A stretch of DNA of 64,000 bases from Collinsella sp. An268 (GCF_002159765.1 NZ_NFJH01000001.1:124001-188000); one strand, 5' to 3'; positions 35,787 through 44,444 are shown, counted from the stretch's first letter. The notes: generated by a model from the letters alone, not told the origin. Program-made: numbers and translations.

Positions 35787-37550
35787 ATGAAAGTCCTGTA
35801 TAACGACGGCCGCGTCGACGAGTGCCCCGCCGACGAGGTGACCCACGTCATCCGTCATTCCGCTGCGCACATCATGGCCCAGGCCGTGAAGCGGCTCTAT
35901 CCCGAGGCGGACTTCGCCTACGGCCCCGCCACCGACAACGGCTTCTACTACGATATCGACCTCCCCGAGGGCCAGAAGATCTCCGAGGACGATTTCCCCG
36001 CCATCGAGGCCGAGATGAAAAAGATCGTGAAGGAGAACCTCAAGTTCTCCGTGTTCGAGCTCCCGCGCGAGGAGGCCATCGCCCTTATGGAGAAGCGCGG
36101 CGAGAAGTACAAGGTCGAGCACATCGGCGACCTGCCCGATGATGCGCGCATCACGTTCTACCAACAGGGCGAGTACATCGATATGTGCGTCGGCCCGCAC
36201 CTCACCTACACCAAGGCGCTCAAGGCCTTCAAGCTCACCGGTGTCTCCGGCGCCTACTGGAAGGGCGACAAGGACAACAAGATGCTCACGCGCGTGAACG
36301 GCACCGCGTTCGCCACCAAGGCGGAGCTCGACGAGCACCTGCGCCTCATCGAGGAGGCGAAGAAGCGCGACCACCGCAAGATCGGTCGCGAGATGGATAT
36401 CTTCATGATGCGCGACGAGGCCCCCGGGTTCCCGTTCTTCCTCCCCAACGGCATGATCCTCAAAAACGAGCTCCTCGACTACTGGCGCGAGATCCATCGC
36501 GCCGCCGGGTACGTCGAAATCTCGACGCCCATGATCATGAACAAGGAGCTTTGGAAGACCTCCGGTCACTGGGACCACTACAAGGACAACATGTACTCCA
36601 CCGTCATCGACGACGAGGAGTACTGCATCAAGCCCATGAACTGCCCCGGCGGCGTGCTCGTGTACAAGAGCCGGCCGCACAGCTATCGCGAGCTCCCCAT
36701 TCGCGCCGGCGAGATCGGTCTTGTGCACCGTCATGAGATGCGCGGCGCGCTCCACGGCCTGTTCCGCGTGCGCTGCTTCAATCAGGACGATGCCCACCTG
36801 TTCGTCCGGCCGGACCAGCTGACCGACGAGATCGTGGGCGTGGTGAACCTCATCGACTCCGTCTACCAGAAGTTCGGCTTCACCTACCATCTCGAGCTCT
36901 CGACCCGTCCTGAGGACTCCATGGGTTCCGATGAGGACTGGGAGCGCGCCGAGGCAGGCCTGCGCGAGGCCCTCGAGCGCCTGGGCAAGGACTACGTCGT
37001 CAACGAGGGCGACGGCGCCTTCTACGGGCCCAAGATCGACTTCCATCTGGAGGACTCCCTCGGCCGCACCTGGCAGTGCGGCACCGTGCAGCTGGACTTC
37101 CAGATGCCGCTCAACTTCGATCTCGAGTACACCGACGCCGACGGCTCCAAGAAGCGCCCCATCATGCTGCACCGCGTGTGCTTCGGCTCCATCGAGCGCT
37201 TCATCGGCATCCTGATCGAGCACTTCGAGGGCAAGTTCCCCACGTGGCTCGCGCCCTGCCAGGTGAAGGTGTTGCCCGTTTCCGAGAAGAGCCGCGACTA
37301 CGCCCGCAACGTGACGGATCGCCTCGAGGCAGCCGGTATCCGCGCCGTGCTCGACGAGCGCGACGAGAAGATCGGCTATAAGATCCGCGAGGCGCGCAAC
37401 ATCGACCGCCCGCCCTACATGCTCATCATCGGGGAGCAGGAGGTCGAGGCGGGCAACATCTCGGTGCGCGACCGCACGAACGAGACCCATGTGGCCGAGC
37501 TCGATGCCTTCATCGCCGACGTGACGGCCGAGATCGCTGAGCGCCGTTAG
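35787..37550 (+). CDS. thrS: Threonine--tRNA ligase lacking the N-terminal TGS domain
   Basis: The 587-residue enzyme charges tRNA-Thr. Residues 20-180 are the editing domain (HSAAHIMAQAVKRLYP, then YIDMCVGPHLTYTK). The class II core follows with GFPFFLPNGMILKNEL (motif 1 region), KPMNCPGGVLVYKS, the motif 2 sequence RHEMRGALHGLFRVRCFNQDDAH, and motif 3 in LHRVCFGSIERFIGILIEH. A C-terminal anticodon-binding domain closes it. Compared with the usual 640 residues it begins directly at the editing domain and has no TGS domain. The ATG follows AAGAGAGG. Expression is probably controlled by the attenuator upstream. Confidence 0.97.
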   Translation: MKVLYNDGRVDECPADEVTHVIRHSAAHIMAQAVKRLYPEADFAYGPATDNGFYYDIDLPEGQKISEDDFPAIEAEMKKIVKENLKFSVFELPREEAIALMEKRGEKYKVEHIGDLPDDARITFYQQGEYIDMCVGPHLTYTKALKAFKLTGVSGAYWKGDKDNKMLTRVNGTAFATKAELDEHLRLIEEAKKRDHRKIGREMDIFMMRDEAPGFPFFLPNGMILKNELLDYWREIHRAAGYVEISTPMIMNKELWKTSGHWDHYKDNMYSTVIDDEEYCIKPMNCPGGVLVYKSRPHSYRELPIRAGEIGLVHRHEMRGALHGLFRVRCFNQDDAHLFVRPDQLTDEIVGVVNLIDSVYQKFGFTYHLELSTRPEDSMGSDEDWERAEAGLREALERLGKDYVVNEGDGAFYGPKIDFHLEDSLGRTWQCGTVQLDFQMPLNFDLEYTDADGSKKRPIMLHRVCFGSIERFIGILIEHFEGKFPTWLAPCQVKVLPVSEKSRDYARNVTDRLEAAGIRAVLDERDEKIGYKIREARNIDRPPYMLIIGEQEVEAGNISVRDRTNETHVAELDAFIADVTAEIAERR

Positions 37551-37640
37551 GAGGCTTGCACGTCTCGCGCCGAAACGAGCTCTTGGGTGCGCGCCGCATA
37601 GAGATGCCATCTTCCGAAGAGCTTAATAAAACGCGTGAAT

Positions 37641-37674
37641 CCGCCCGACCGCCTCGGTGGCCGGGCGGTTTTCC
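37641..37674 (+). terminator. Rho-independent terminator of thrS
   Basis: CCGCCCGACC at the 5' side pairs with GGCCGGGCGG at the 3' side, followed by TTTTC. It lies 90 bases after the thrS stop and just before the promoter of the next gene. Confidence 0.88.
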
Positions 37675-37676
37675 CG

Positions 37677-37682
37677 TATACT
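37677..37682 (+). promoter_or_regulatory. -10 element of the PLP-fold gene
   Basis: TATACT lies 35 bases before the ATG at 37712, and just after the thrS terminator. A -35 would overlap the terminator stem. Confidence 0.5.
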
Positions 37683-37711
37683 GGTACGGGTATGCACGGA
37701 GAGGGGACACC

Positions 37712-38863
37712 ATGGTTGTGACGCAGGCCGAGCTTGCGCAGGATTTCGCAGAGCGTCAGGGGGCGCGCGCCACCTGGTTCGTCCCTGCCCGCAACACGGT
37801 GGACGTGATCGCCAAGATCGGCCTCATCGGGCCCGACGACCGCCTCGTCGCCTTCGCCGATGATTTTGAGGACGCCGTTCGGGACGGTCTGCCCGGTAAG
37901 GACGTGACGTTGCTCTCCGATCCGCGACCGGACGCATTCCTCGCGGCATCGGGATGGGCGCCCGCCGGCGCCGACACAGGGGCTCCCGAGATAGGGTGGG
38001 GGGACTCCCGCCTCGCGGTTACCGGGTCGCCGGCGTCGTACGCCTACCCTGCCGGCCGCACCTCCCACCGGACGTTCTGGTTCGTTTCCTCTATCGGCGG
38101 GCTCGGTCTGCGCGTTCCCGACCTGCGCGAGCTCTCGCGCGCCGCGCAGGCTGCCGGAGCCCTGCTCATCGTCGACAACACCGTCGCCTCTGCTTTTGGG
38201 TGCCGTCCGCTTATGCTCGGGGCAGCCGTCGCGCTCGAGGCGCTCGACCGCGTGGCGGCAGGGCGTCTCTCCCGCAAGGCGGTGGCCGTTTCCGTCGCGC
38301 GATCCGTGGCGGGCCGCGGTCGCCGCCGCGTCGTGCGCCCCGAGGCCGAGGATGCGTACCGGCTCCTCGCCTTCGGGCTTGGAGGGCCGTCGTCTTCGAG
38401 CTGCGCCGGCGCCCTCGACGCGGAGGACGTCTCGGCGCTCGCGGACGGGCTCGCCACGCTCGACGTCCGCATGCAGCGCCATTTCGACCATGCGCGCGCC
38501 CTTGCGGAATATCTGCGCTGCCATCCCCAGGTGGGGCGCGTCGGGTATCCGGGCCTCCTGACGCATCCGGACGGAGGCGTTGCCGCAACGGTGCTCGAGC
38601 ACGGGTTCGGGCCAGCGGTTGACTTCTGCCTGACCGGCGACGCTCGGGTGCCTGCTCATGAGAGGCACGAGGCGTTTCTCGCCACCTGCGCCGTCGCGCA
38701 CCGGGATGCCCCGGCTGGCGGCGCGACGACGCGGATAAGCGTCGTCTCTCGACGCGATGTGAGCTACCTTCGTATCTTCGCCGGCACGGACGACCCGCTG
38801 TATGTGGCGGACAGCCTCGACCAAGCGCTGCGGCTCTTCTGCAATCCTCCCGAGCCGTTATAG
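37712..38863 (+). CDS. Cys/Met-metabolism PLP-fold protein lacking the catalytic lysine
   Basis: The 383-residue protein follows the cystathionine gamma-synthase family: ALLIVDNTVASAFGCRPLMLGA (the DNT segment that binds PLP), RMQRHFDHARALAEYLRCHPQVGRVGYPGLLTHP, and a C-terminal ATTRISVV-type end. In active members the DNT block is followed by a Ser-X-Thr-Lys whose lysine holds PLP; here the matching stretch is GAAVALEALDRVAAG, with Arg180 at the lysine position. The N-terminal third is also divergent. It should not work as a normal PLP lyase. A regulatory or structural role is possible, or a decaying enzyme. Confidence 0.75.
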   Translation: MVVTQAELAQDFAERQGARATWFVPARNTVDVIAKIGLIGPDDRLVAFADDFEDAVRDGLPGKDVTLLSDPRPDAFLAASGWAPAGADTGAPEIGWGDSRLAVTGSPASYAYPAGRTSHRTFWFVSSIGGLGLRVPDLRELSRAAQAAGALLIVDNTVASAFGCRPLMLGAAVALEALDRVAAGRLSRKAVAVSVARSVAGRGRRRVVRPEAEDAYRLLAFGLGGPSSSSCAGALDAEDVSALADGLATLDVRMQRHFDHARALAEYLRCHPQVGRVGYPGLLTHPDGGVAATVLEHGFGPAVDFCLTGDARVPAHERHEAFLATCAVAHRDAPAGGATTRISVVSRRDVSYLRIFAGTDDPLYVADSLDQALRLFCNPPEPL

Positions 38864-38966
38864 GGGCTTCCGGACTGTCGGCTCCTTTCGAGCGCAGCCC
38901 AATGTCCGCTGGTGCTTGCAAGTGACAACACTATAGGTGAACCAATCCGTGCATCGGGAGGGTGCT

Positions 38967-39539
38967 ATGGGTTCTTTCGATCTGCCCAATCTTATCGAAG
39001 CGCTCGTTTTGGGTGTCGCGCTCGCCATGGATGCCATGGCCGTCACGCTGTCCAACTCGCTTTGCGAGCCTGATATGCCGTGCGGCAAGAAGCTCGCCAT
39101 GCCTGCCATGTTCGCCGTCTTTCAGATGGCGATGCCCATCGCCGGGTTCTTCGGCGGCACGCTCGTCGCACCCCTTATCGAGGCGTATGCGGGCATCGTG
39201 TCGCTCGCGATCCTCGGTTTCGTGGGCGGAAAGATGATCGTCGAGGCCGTTCGCGAGTTGCGCGAACCCGAGGAGTGCCCCACCGTGCGCCTCACCTATA
39301 CCACGATCTTCTTCGAGGCGATCGCAACCTCCATCGATGCGTTCATCGTCGGCGTCTCCCTGTCTGCCAGCGGGGCTAACATCGTGCTTTACGGCGGCGC
39401 CATCGGCATCATGACCTTCCTGTGCTGCGTCGCGATGCTCCTCGTCGGCCGCCGGCTCGGCGCGCACTTCGGTCCGCGCGCCGAGGTCGTGGGCGGAGTC
39501 GTCCTCATCATCATCGGCCTCAAGGCGTTCCTGTCGTAG
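38967..39539 (+). CDS. mntP: Manganese efflux pump MntP
   Basis: The 190-residue protein has six transmembrane helices in two repeats. The conserved acidic motifs are in VALAMDAMAVTLSNSL and in ATSIDAFIVGVSLSASG, which line the ion path. MntP exports Mn(II) and protects against excess manganese. I start at the ATG that follows GGGAGGG; a GTG at 38937 would add ten residues without a ribosome-binding site. No yybP-ykoY-type manganese riboswitch could be recognised in the 103 bases upstream. Confidence 0.93.
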   Translation: MGSFDLPNLIEALVLGVALAMDAMAVTLSNSLCEPDMPCGKKLAMPAMFAVFQMAMPIAGFFGGTLVAPLIEAYAGIVSLAILGFVGGKMIVEAVRELREPEECPTVRLTYTTIFFEAIATSIDAFIVGVSLSASGANIVLYGGAIGIMTFLCCVAMLLVGRRLGAHFGPRAEVVGGVVLIIIGLKAFLS

Positions 39540-39563
39540 CCTCGCGCCCCGCCGCGTCGATGC

Positions 39564-39752
39564 TGTCCGCGCCCTTGGGTCGGTGTAGAGCAGGTGCAGG
39601 GCGGTGGAAGGCGCTCCCAGAAGCGCGGTGGCGGGCTTGAGGGACCATTGACCGGGACCCAAAGCGAGGTCGAGCGGCTCGTCTATCAGCTCGTGCACGT
39701 ACGGAGGGATGCGGTGGAAGCGAAGCGCGGATATATCGCATAGGATCTTCAT
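39564..39752 (-). pseudogene. Remnant of the N-terminal part of an uncharacterised protein
   Basis: On the minus strand a frame begins MKILCDISALRFHRIPPYVH and continues for about 60 residues in protein-like sequence (SLKPATALLGAPSTALHLLYTD) before running into the antisense of mntP. I believe similar starts (K-I/L-L-C-D-I-S-A-L-R) occur in hypothetical proteins of Coriobacteria, but I cannot check. No good ribosome-binding site was seen. It is best read as a truncated gene fragment. Confidence 0.35.
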
Positions 39753-40182
39753 GCGCCCATGGTAGCGGGTGGCTTGCTATTTCTCTGAATTGGAACATTA
39801 GAAATATAGCACTAATAATCAGAGCGTCTGAAACCGTTCTTACCGTGTTTCGAATTGACGCCGACCATAACCTCACGGTAGCCTGACCATGTGAGGTCTG
39901 GATACAGGGGACGGCTAGTTGCGGACGAGAAAGGGGTAAATCGGCGCACGGGATGCAAGGGTGGATCATAGTTGGACTCTCAGGCGGTCCTGCGCCGGCG
40001 CGAGGAAACCGGGAGCATCGCTTGGAGACCCGGAAACCAGATTATATTTATAATAGTATTACGCTAAGTTGTGATGACCGTGTGAAGCTCTCGTGAGCCT
40101 TACGGTTATTACTCATGTAGTGATGAGCGTTCGTCGCTCGGCCCGCATGATCGGGCGCAGGGTGCGGAGAGGGGGAGTGCTC
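39753..40182. other. Non-coding, AT-rich stretch with several hairpins; possible structured RNA
   Basis: This region holds no convincing gene. It contains ACCTCAC (39870-39876) pairing with GTGAGGT (39891-39897), a ten-base palindrome GCGCCGGCGC near 39992, and CCGGG (40009-40013) pairing with CCCGG (40029-40033). GGAAACC occurs at 40004 and again at 40032. Purine-rich single-stranded blocks (GAGAAAGGGGTAAAT, GATGCAAGG) lie between the stems, as in riboswitches or small RNAs. No known class fits. A promoter for the methyltransferase gene is within it. Confidence 0.4.
40049..40054 (+). promoter_or_regulatory. -10 element of the methyltransferase gene
   Basis: A perfect TATAAT hexamer within an AT-rich run lies 129 bases before the start. 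A matching -35 is unclear. Confidence 0.5.
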
Positions 40183-40830
40183 ATGTTGGAAAAGATGGAC
40201 GAGTTCTTCGATGCCCGCTTGGACATCTATGATGAGCATCAACTGACTGAAATCGAATCGGCGCGGGAGTTCTACCCGTTCACCGCGGGGCTCCTGCCTG
40301 AGTCCGCAGGTGCCCGCGTGCTCGACCTCGGGTGCGGAACAGGCCTCGAGCTGGCAGAGTTCTTCAGGCTGAACCCCCATGCCTGCGTTACGGGAATCGA
40401 TCTTGCCCCGGGCATGCTCGCCGAGCTGCGACGGAAGTTCCCCAATCGGGACCTTGATCTCATCTGCGGGTCCTACTTCGAGGTGCCTTTCGAAGCGCAT
40501 TGCTTCGACGCCGCGGTGTCCGTCGAGTCCTTGCACCATTTCACGCGGGAAGAGAAGGTCCCCCTGTACCGTCGCGTGCGCGATGCGCTGGTGCCGCGAG
40601 GGTACTTCGTGCTGACGGATTACTTCGTCGCGTCGGATGAGGAAGAGGCGCGTCTCCAGCGGGAATGTGCGTTGCTGCGCCGCGAGCAGGGGATTGCCGA
40701 CGGTGCGCTCTACCACTTCGATACGCCTTTGACGGTGGCCCACGAGACGGAAGCGCTGCTTGAGGCGGGTTTCGCGCGTGTTGAGCAGCTGGGTGCGTGG
40801 GGCTCGACGGCAACGTTGCGGGCATCGTAG
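40183..40830 (+). CDS. SAM-dependent class I methyltransferase
   Basis: The 215-residue protein has the class I methyltransferase signature ARVLDLGCGTGLELAEFF (motif I), followed by GIDLAPGMLAEL and a post-core SVESLHHF segment. The start is the ATG after GAGAGGGGGAG. It probably methylates a small molecule; the target is unknown. The N-terminal YDEHQLTEIESAREFYPFTAGLLP cap is typical of small-molecule enzymes. It is alone on its strand and convergent with the ModE-like gene. Confidence 0.87.
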   Translation: MLEKMDEFFDARLDIYDEHQLTEIESAREFYPFTAGLLPESAGARVLDLGCGTGLELAEFFRLNPHACVTGIDLAPGMLAELRRKFPNRDLDLICGSYFEVPFEAHCFDAAVSVESLHHFTREEKVPLYRRVRDALVPRGYFVLTDYFVASDEEEARLQRECALLRREQGIADGALYHFDTPLTVAHETEALLEAGFARVEQLGAWGSTATLRAS

Positions 40831-40852
40831 AGCGTTCGCGTCTCCATTTTGC

Positions 40853-41188
40853 CTACAAATCGAGGAGTTCGCCGGTGCGGCGCGCCAGAAGCTCGTTCAC
40901 CTCGGTCTGCAGCGTGCGGTAGGCGGTGACGGCGCGTTCGCCGGCGGGGGTGAGACTCGATCCGCGGGCGCCGTCACGGACCAGCAGCTGGCAGTCGAGC
41001 TGATCCTCCGCCTCGCGGATGATGCGCCACGCCTTGGAGTAGGCCATGCCCAAGCGCTTGGCGGCACGGTTGAGCGAGCGCTCCATGGCGACTCCCTCGA
41101 GCAGCTGCACGCATCCCAGGCCAAAGGCCCCGGGAAGGTCCCGATCTGCGTCTTTCAGAGTGATGCGCGCGGTGGCGACGATGGACAT
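40853..41188 (-). CDS. ModE-like winged-helix regulator (LysR-type HTH)
   Basis: The 111-residue protein is a single winged-helix domain: GCVQLLEGVAMERSLNRAAKRLGMAYSKAWRIIREAEDQLDCQLLVRDGARGSSLTPAGERAV, which matches the N-terminal domain of ModE and of short Mo-responsive LysR-type proteins. It has no C-terminal molybdate-binding domain. The ATG follows GGAGG on the minus strand. Molybdate-related targets are not nearby. The function as a DNA-binding regulator is well supported; its signal is not known. Confidence 0.86.
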   Translation of the reverse strand: MSIVATARITLKDADRDLPGAFGLGCVQLLEGVAMERSLNRAAKRLGMAYSKAWRIIREAEDQLDCQLLVRDGARGSSLTPAGERAVTAYRTLQTEVNELLARRTGELLDL

Positions 41189-41218
41189 AGGCGACCTCCT
41201 CCGGATACACGATACCAC

Positions 41219-41438
41219 GAGTGCGCGGCCTGAGCCGTCTGCGGAAAGATTGCCGCCGTTCGCGGAAGTCCCGTGTTCTTTAGACTAAGTTGCGATTATG
41301 GGATTCCGATTGTTTCCGGTGCATTACAATGCCCGAGAGAATCGCGTGCCAGGCGGTTCTACAGGCGAGGACGTGCGAAGCGCTGCGGTGCCGCTGAGCC
41401 CGGAGGGTTATCGCGCCCAACAAGAGGAGGAGTTACCC
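41219..41438 (+). promoter_or_regulatory. Promoter and 5' leader of the IMP dehydrogenase gene
   Basis: TACAAT at 41325-41330 is a plausible -10; transcription from it would give a leader of roughly 100 bases. The leader contains CGCGTGCCAGGCGG, CTACAGGCGAGGACG and GTGCGAAGCGCTGCGGTGCC, which can form short GC stems. I did not recognise a purine, guanine or PRPP riboswitch. Confidence 0.4.
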
Positions 41439-42953
41439 ATGGCAATGTTTTTCCCCGGTGAGTCGCATACGTTTTCCGAGTATCTGCTGGTGCCCGGGTA
41501 CTCGTCTCACGAGAACATCCCCGCTAACGTGACGCTTAAGACCCCGCTCACTCGCTTCAAGCGCGGTGAGGAGCCGGCCATCTCGCTCAACATCCCCATG
41601 GTCTCATCGATCATGCAGTCCGTCTCGGGCGAGCGCATGGGCATCGCCCTTGCAACCGAGGGCGGCATGGCCTTCATCTACGGCTCGCAGACCCCCGACC
41701 AGGAGGCTGCCATGGTCAAGGCCGTGAAGGACTACAAGGCCGGCTTCGTCGTATCCGATTCGACGCTCACGCCGGATATGACCATGGCGGAGGTCATGGC
41801 GCTCAAGGATAGGACCGGCCACTCCACCATGCCAGTCACCGAGGACGGCACCGCGCACGGCAAGCTGCTCGGCATCGTGACGAGCCGCGATTACCGTCCC
41901 AGCCGCGACGACCCGCAGATGAAGGTCGCGACGTTCATGACGCCGCGCGAGAAGCTCATCGTGGGCGACAAGGACATCACGCTCAAGCGCGCCAACGACG
42001 TCATCTGGGACAACAAGCTCAACGCGCTGCCCGTGGTGGACGAGAACGACTGCCTCGTGGGCATCGTCTTCCGCAAGGACTACGATTCGCATAAATCCAA
42101 CCCCAACGAGATGCTCGATGCCAACAAGCGCTACATGGTGGGCGCGGGCATCAACACGCGCGACTACGCCGAGCGCGTGCCGAAGCTCATCGAGGCGGGC
42201 GCTGACGTGCTCTGCATCGACTCCTCCGAGGGCTTCAGCGAGTGGCAGAAGCTCACGATCGATTGGATCCGCGAGCATTACGGCAACGACGTCAAGGTGG
42301 GCGCTGGCAACGTCGTCGACGCCGACGGCTTCCGTTACCTTGCCGACTGCGGCGCCGACTTCGTGAAGGTCGGTATCGGCGGCGGCTCCATCTGCATCAC
42401 GCGCGAGACGAAGGGCATCGGCCGCGGCCAGGCGACCGCGCTCATCGATGTGTGCCGCGCGCGCGACGAGTACTTCGAGGAGACCGGCGTCTACGTGCCC
42501 GTCTGCTCCGACGGCGGCATCGTGTACGACTACCACATGACGCTCGCTCTCGCCATGGGCGCCGACTTCATGATGCTCGGACGCTACTTCGCGCGCTTCG
42601 ACGAGAGCCCGACGGCGCGTGTGAACGTAAACGGCCAGTACATGAAGGAGTACTGGGGCGAGGGGTCCGCGCGCGCCCGCAACTGGCAGCGCTACGACCT
42701 CGGCGGTGCGAGCAAGCTCGCCTTCGAGGAGGGCGTCGACTCCTACGTGCCCTACGCCGGATCGCTCAAGGAGGGCGTGCAGGCGACGCTGTACAAAATC
42801 AAGTCGACGATGTGCAACTGCGGCGCCAAGAGCATCAAGGAGCTGCAGCAGAAGGCGCGCCTGACGCTTGTCAGCTCCACCTCCATCGTCGAGGGCGGTG
42901 CGCACGACGTCGTCGTGAAGGACCACAACCATCAGACGGTGAGCTACCAGTAG
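41439..42953 (+). CDS. guaB: Inosine-5'-monophosphate dehydrogenase
   Basis: The 504-residue enzyme makes XMP from IMP, the first committed step to GMP. A pair of CBS domains spans about residues 95-220. The catalytic loop is [24 protein letters not shown], with catalytic Cys319; the common bacterial form is GPGSICTTR. The [29 protein letters not shown] block binds the phosphate, and [12 protein letters not shown] is the flap. The [10 protein letters not shown] loop and GIGRGQ are like the Tritrichomonas foetus type, a lineage also found in anaerobic bacteria. The ATG follows AAGAGGAGGAG. Confidence 0.95.
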   Translation: MAMFFPGESHTFSEYLLVPGYSSHENIPANVTLKTPLTRFKRGEEPAISLNIPMVSSIMQSVSGERMGIALATEGGMAFIYGSQTPDQEAAMVKAVKDYKAGFVVSDSTLTPDMTMAEVMALKDRTGHSTMPVTEDGTAHGKLLGIVTSRDYRPSRDDPQMKVATFMTPREKLIVGDKDITLKRANDVIWDNKLNALPVVDENDCLVGIVFRKDYDSHKSNPNEMLDANKRYMVGAGINTRDYAERVPKLIEAGADVLCIDSSEGFSEWQKLTIDWIREHYGNDVKVGAGNVVDADGFRYLADCGADFVKVGIGGGSICITRETKGIGRGQATALIDVCRARDEYFEETGVYVPVCSDGGIVYDYHMTLALAMGADFMMLGRYFARFDESPTARVNVNGQYMKEYWGEGSARARNWQRYDLGGASKLAFEEGVDSYVPYAGSLKEGVQATLYKIKSTMCNCGAKSIKELQQKARLTLVSSTSIVEGGAHDVVVKDHNHQTVSYQ

Positions 42954-43016
42954 GGGTGTCCCGACGGCGCGCTGCCCCAGCCGCCTTCGTCCCGCATCTT
43001 ATGCACCTGCTTCACA

Positions 43017-43053
43017 GGACCGCCTCTCCCCATGCGGAGGGGCGGTCCTTTAT
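43017..43053 (+). terminator. Rho-independent terminator of guaB
   Basis: GGACCGCCTCTCC (43017-43029) pairs with GGAGGGGCGGTCC (43036-43048) with one G-U pair and a six-base loop, followed by TTTATT. It is a canonical terminator 64 bases after the stop. Confidence 0.9.
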
Positions 43054-43223
43054 TGCGAGAGCGAGCGGCGACTACGGTGTCCGTGGTCGAACATGGCACG
43101 CATCGGGTCGGTCGTTACAAGAAATGGCTGTATCAGAAGATTACGTGGGACGGTGCAGCTTCTTCCCCCTATACTTAGGCGCAAGTCTACACGTTGCCGT
43201 GCGACGCAGAGAGGGTGGTAGTC

Positions 43224-44189
43224 GTGGAGCGCGCTGACGTACGAGATGAGGCCGCCGACGTGATGGATTCCGTTGAGGGCGGCGTCGAGGGGGATGCGGT
43301 CGCCGCGTTTTCTGAGCCGCCGGTAGAACCCTCGCTTCAAGATGACTTCGAGGCGGATGGTGCTGCGCCGGCCTCGGTTGAGGAAGGGGCCAGCGCAGGC
43401 AACCACTTTGCATCCGAGCGGGTAGAAGAGCTGCACCCCGACGAGGAGAGCGCCGACGGCGGCGCCGGTGGTGCCTCGTATTCTGATGGCGGCGCCGATG
43501 CGGGCGAGGGGGCGCAGGGCGCGCCGAGCGATGCGGAGGATGCCGAAGAGGGCGCGCCCGCCGCATCCCGGGCTGATGACATGTTTTCAGAAGATGCGCC
43601 GTTAACGGAGGTTGCGGAAGGCGATGTCCCGGAGGGCGGAGCCGGCGAGACCGGCGCTGCGGCTTCTGCGGCGGCTGCGTTCCGTCGCGCGGCGGACTGG
43701 ACGCACCGCCATGTGGGCGTGTCGGTGCTCATCGGCTGCGTCGCCGCGTCATTGGTGGTCGCGGGCGGTTTCGCCCTCGCGGCACATGGTCTCATGGCCC
43801 AGGTCGATGCCGACGTCGAGGCGCAGGCTGCCGAGCGCCTGGAGCAGGAGGGCGCGGTCGACCCGCTTCTGCCGTATATCGACATGCGGTTCACCTCGTT
43901 CTCACGAGCCGGGTTCCCCACGGTATCCGCAGGGCTCCAATTCTCCATGCCGGACGGCTCGCCCCTGCCCGGGCTCGCACCCGAGCAGTTCTCGCTCGTG
44001 GAGGTCGACGACCAGGGCACCGAGGTGCCCGTGGGCCTTGCCGGCTTCACGTTCGACCCGGCGAGCGGGGCCTGTCAGATGAGCTACACCGCCGACACGG
44101 CGCAGCTCACCGGTTCGCGTACCGTCAAGGTGAGCTTGTCGCCCGAGAGCGGCTACCGCGGCGGCGCGTCGATGTCCTATCGTATATAG
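43224..44189 (+). CDS. Single-pass membrane protein with a long acidic N-terminus
   Basis: The protein has 321 residues from the GTG after GAGAGGGTGG. Residues 1-165 are acidic and low-complexity (Asp, Glu, Ala, Gly, Ser), probably disordered and cytoplasmic. A transmembrane helix follows (VGVSVLIGCVAASLVVAGGFALAAHGLMA). The C-terminal 110 residues look like an extracellular Ig-like or immunoglobulin-type beta domain (DMRFTSFSRAGFPTVSAGLQF to MSYRI). No family was recognised. TTG at 43194 is an alternative start. It may be a cell-surface anchored or signalling protein. Confidence 0.65.
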   Translation: MERADVRDEAADVMDSVEGGVEGDAVAAFSEPPVEPSLQDDFEADGAAPASVEEGASAGNHFASERVEELHPDEESADGGAGGASYSDGGADAGEGAQGAPSDAEDAEEGAPAASRADDMFSEDAPLTEVAEGDVPEGGAGETGAAASAAAAFRRAADWTHRHVGVSVLIGCVAASLVVAGGFALAAHGLMAQVDADVEAQAAERLEQEGAVDPLLPYIDMRFTSFSRAGFPTVSAGLQFSMPDGSPLPGLAPEQFSLVEVDDQGTEVPVGLAGFTFDPASGACQMSYTADTAQLTGSRTVKVSLSPESGYRGGASMSYRI

Positions 44190-44322
44190 CCGAGGGCGCG
44201 CCGGCGGACCCGTCGTATGGGTGCGCGCAGACGGACTGGCGGAGCGGGCGCGCACCGGTCGGCATCGCTCCGTTTCCGTTGCGTAGAGCCGGGGCGCTCT
44301 GGCGCGACGGACGGATGCTTTT

Positions 44323-44331
44323 TGCTAGAAT
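44323..44331 (+). promoter_or_regulatory. Extended -10 promoter element of leuS
   Basis: TGCTAGAAT is a TGn-extended -10 (TAGAAT) 114 bases before leuS. The type is the same as the valS promoter element at 8501. Confidence 0.55.
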
Positions 44332-44444
44332 TGAGCCCGTTACCGCTTAGGCGGGGCCCGCTGCCGGCTTGAGAAGGGGTGCGCGATGCGCGCCTGCGCT
44401 CACGGTGCCTGCGTGAGCCCCGCATCCGACCAAGGAGAACGCAC

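Noticed and set aside
39881-40000. Glycine riboswitch before the methyltransferase gene
   Set aside because: Fragments such as GGATACAGG and ACTCTCAGGC look similar, but they occur in the wrong arrangement, the GCGCCGAAGG-like core is missing, and the downstream gene has no link to glycine. Kept only as an unclassified structured region.
44379-44444. Possible leader peptide or T-box before leuS
   Set aside because: The short frame there is rich in Ala and Cys, not Leu, and no T-box features (specifier loop, T-box sequence, terminator) were seen.
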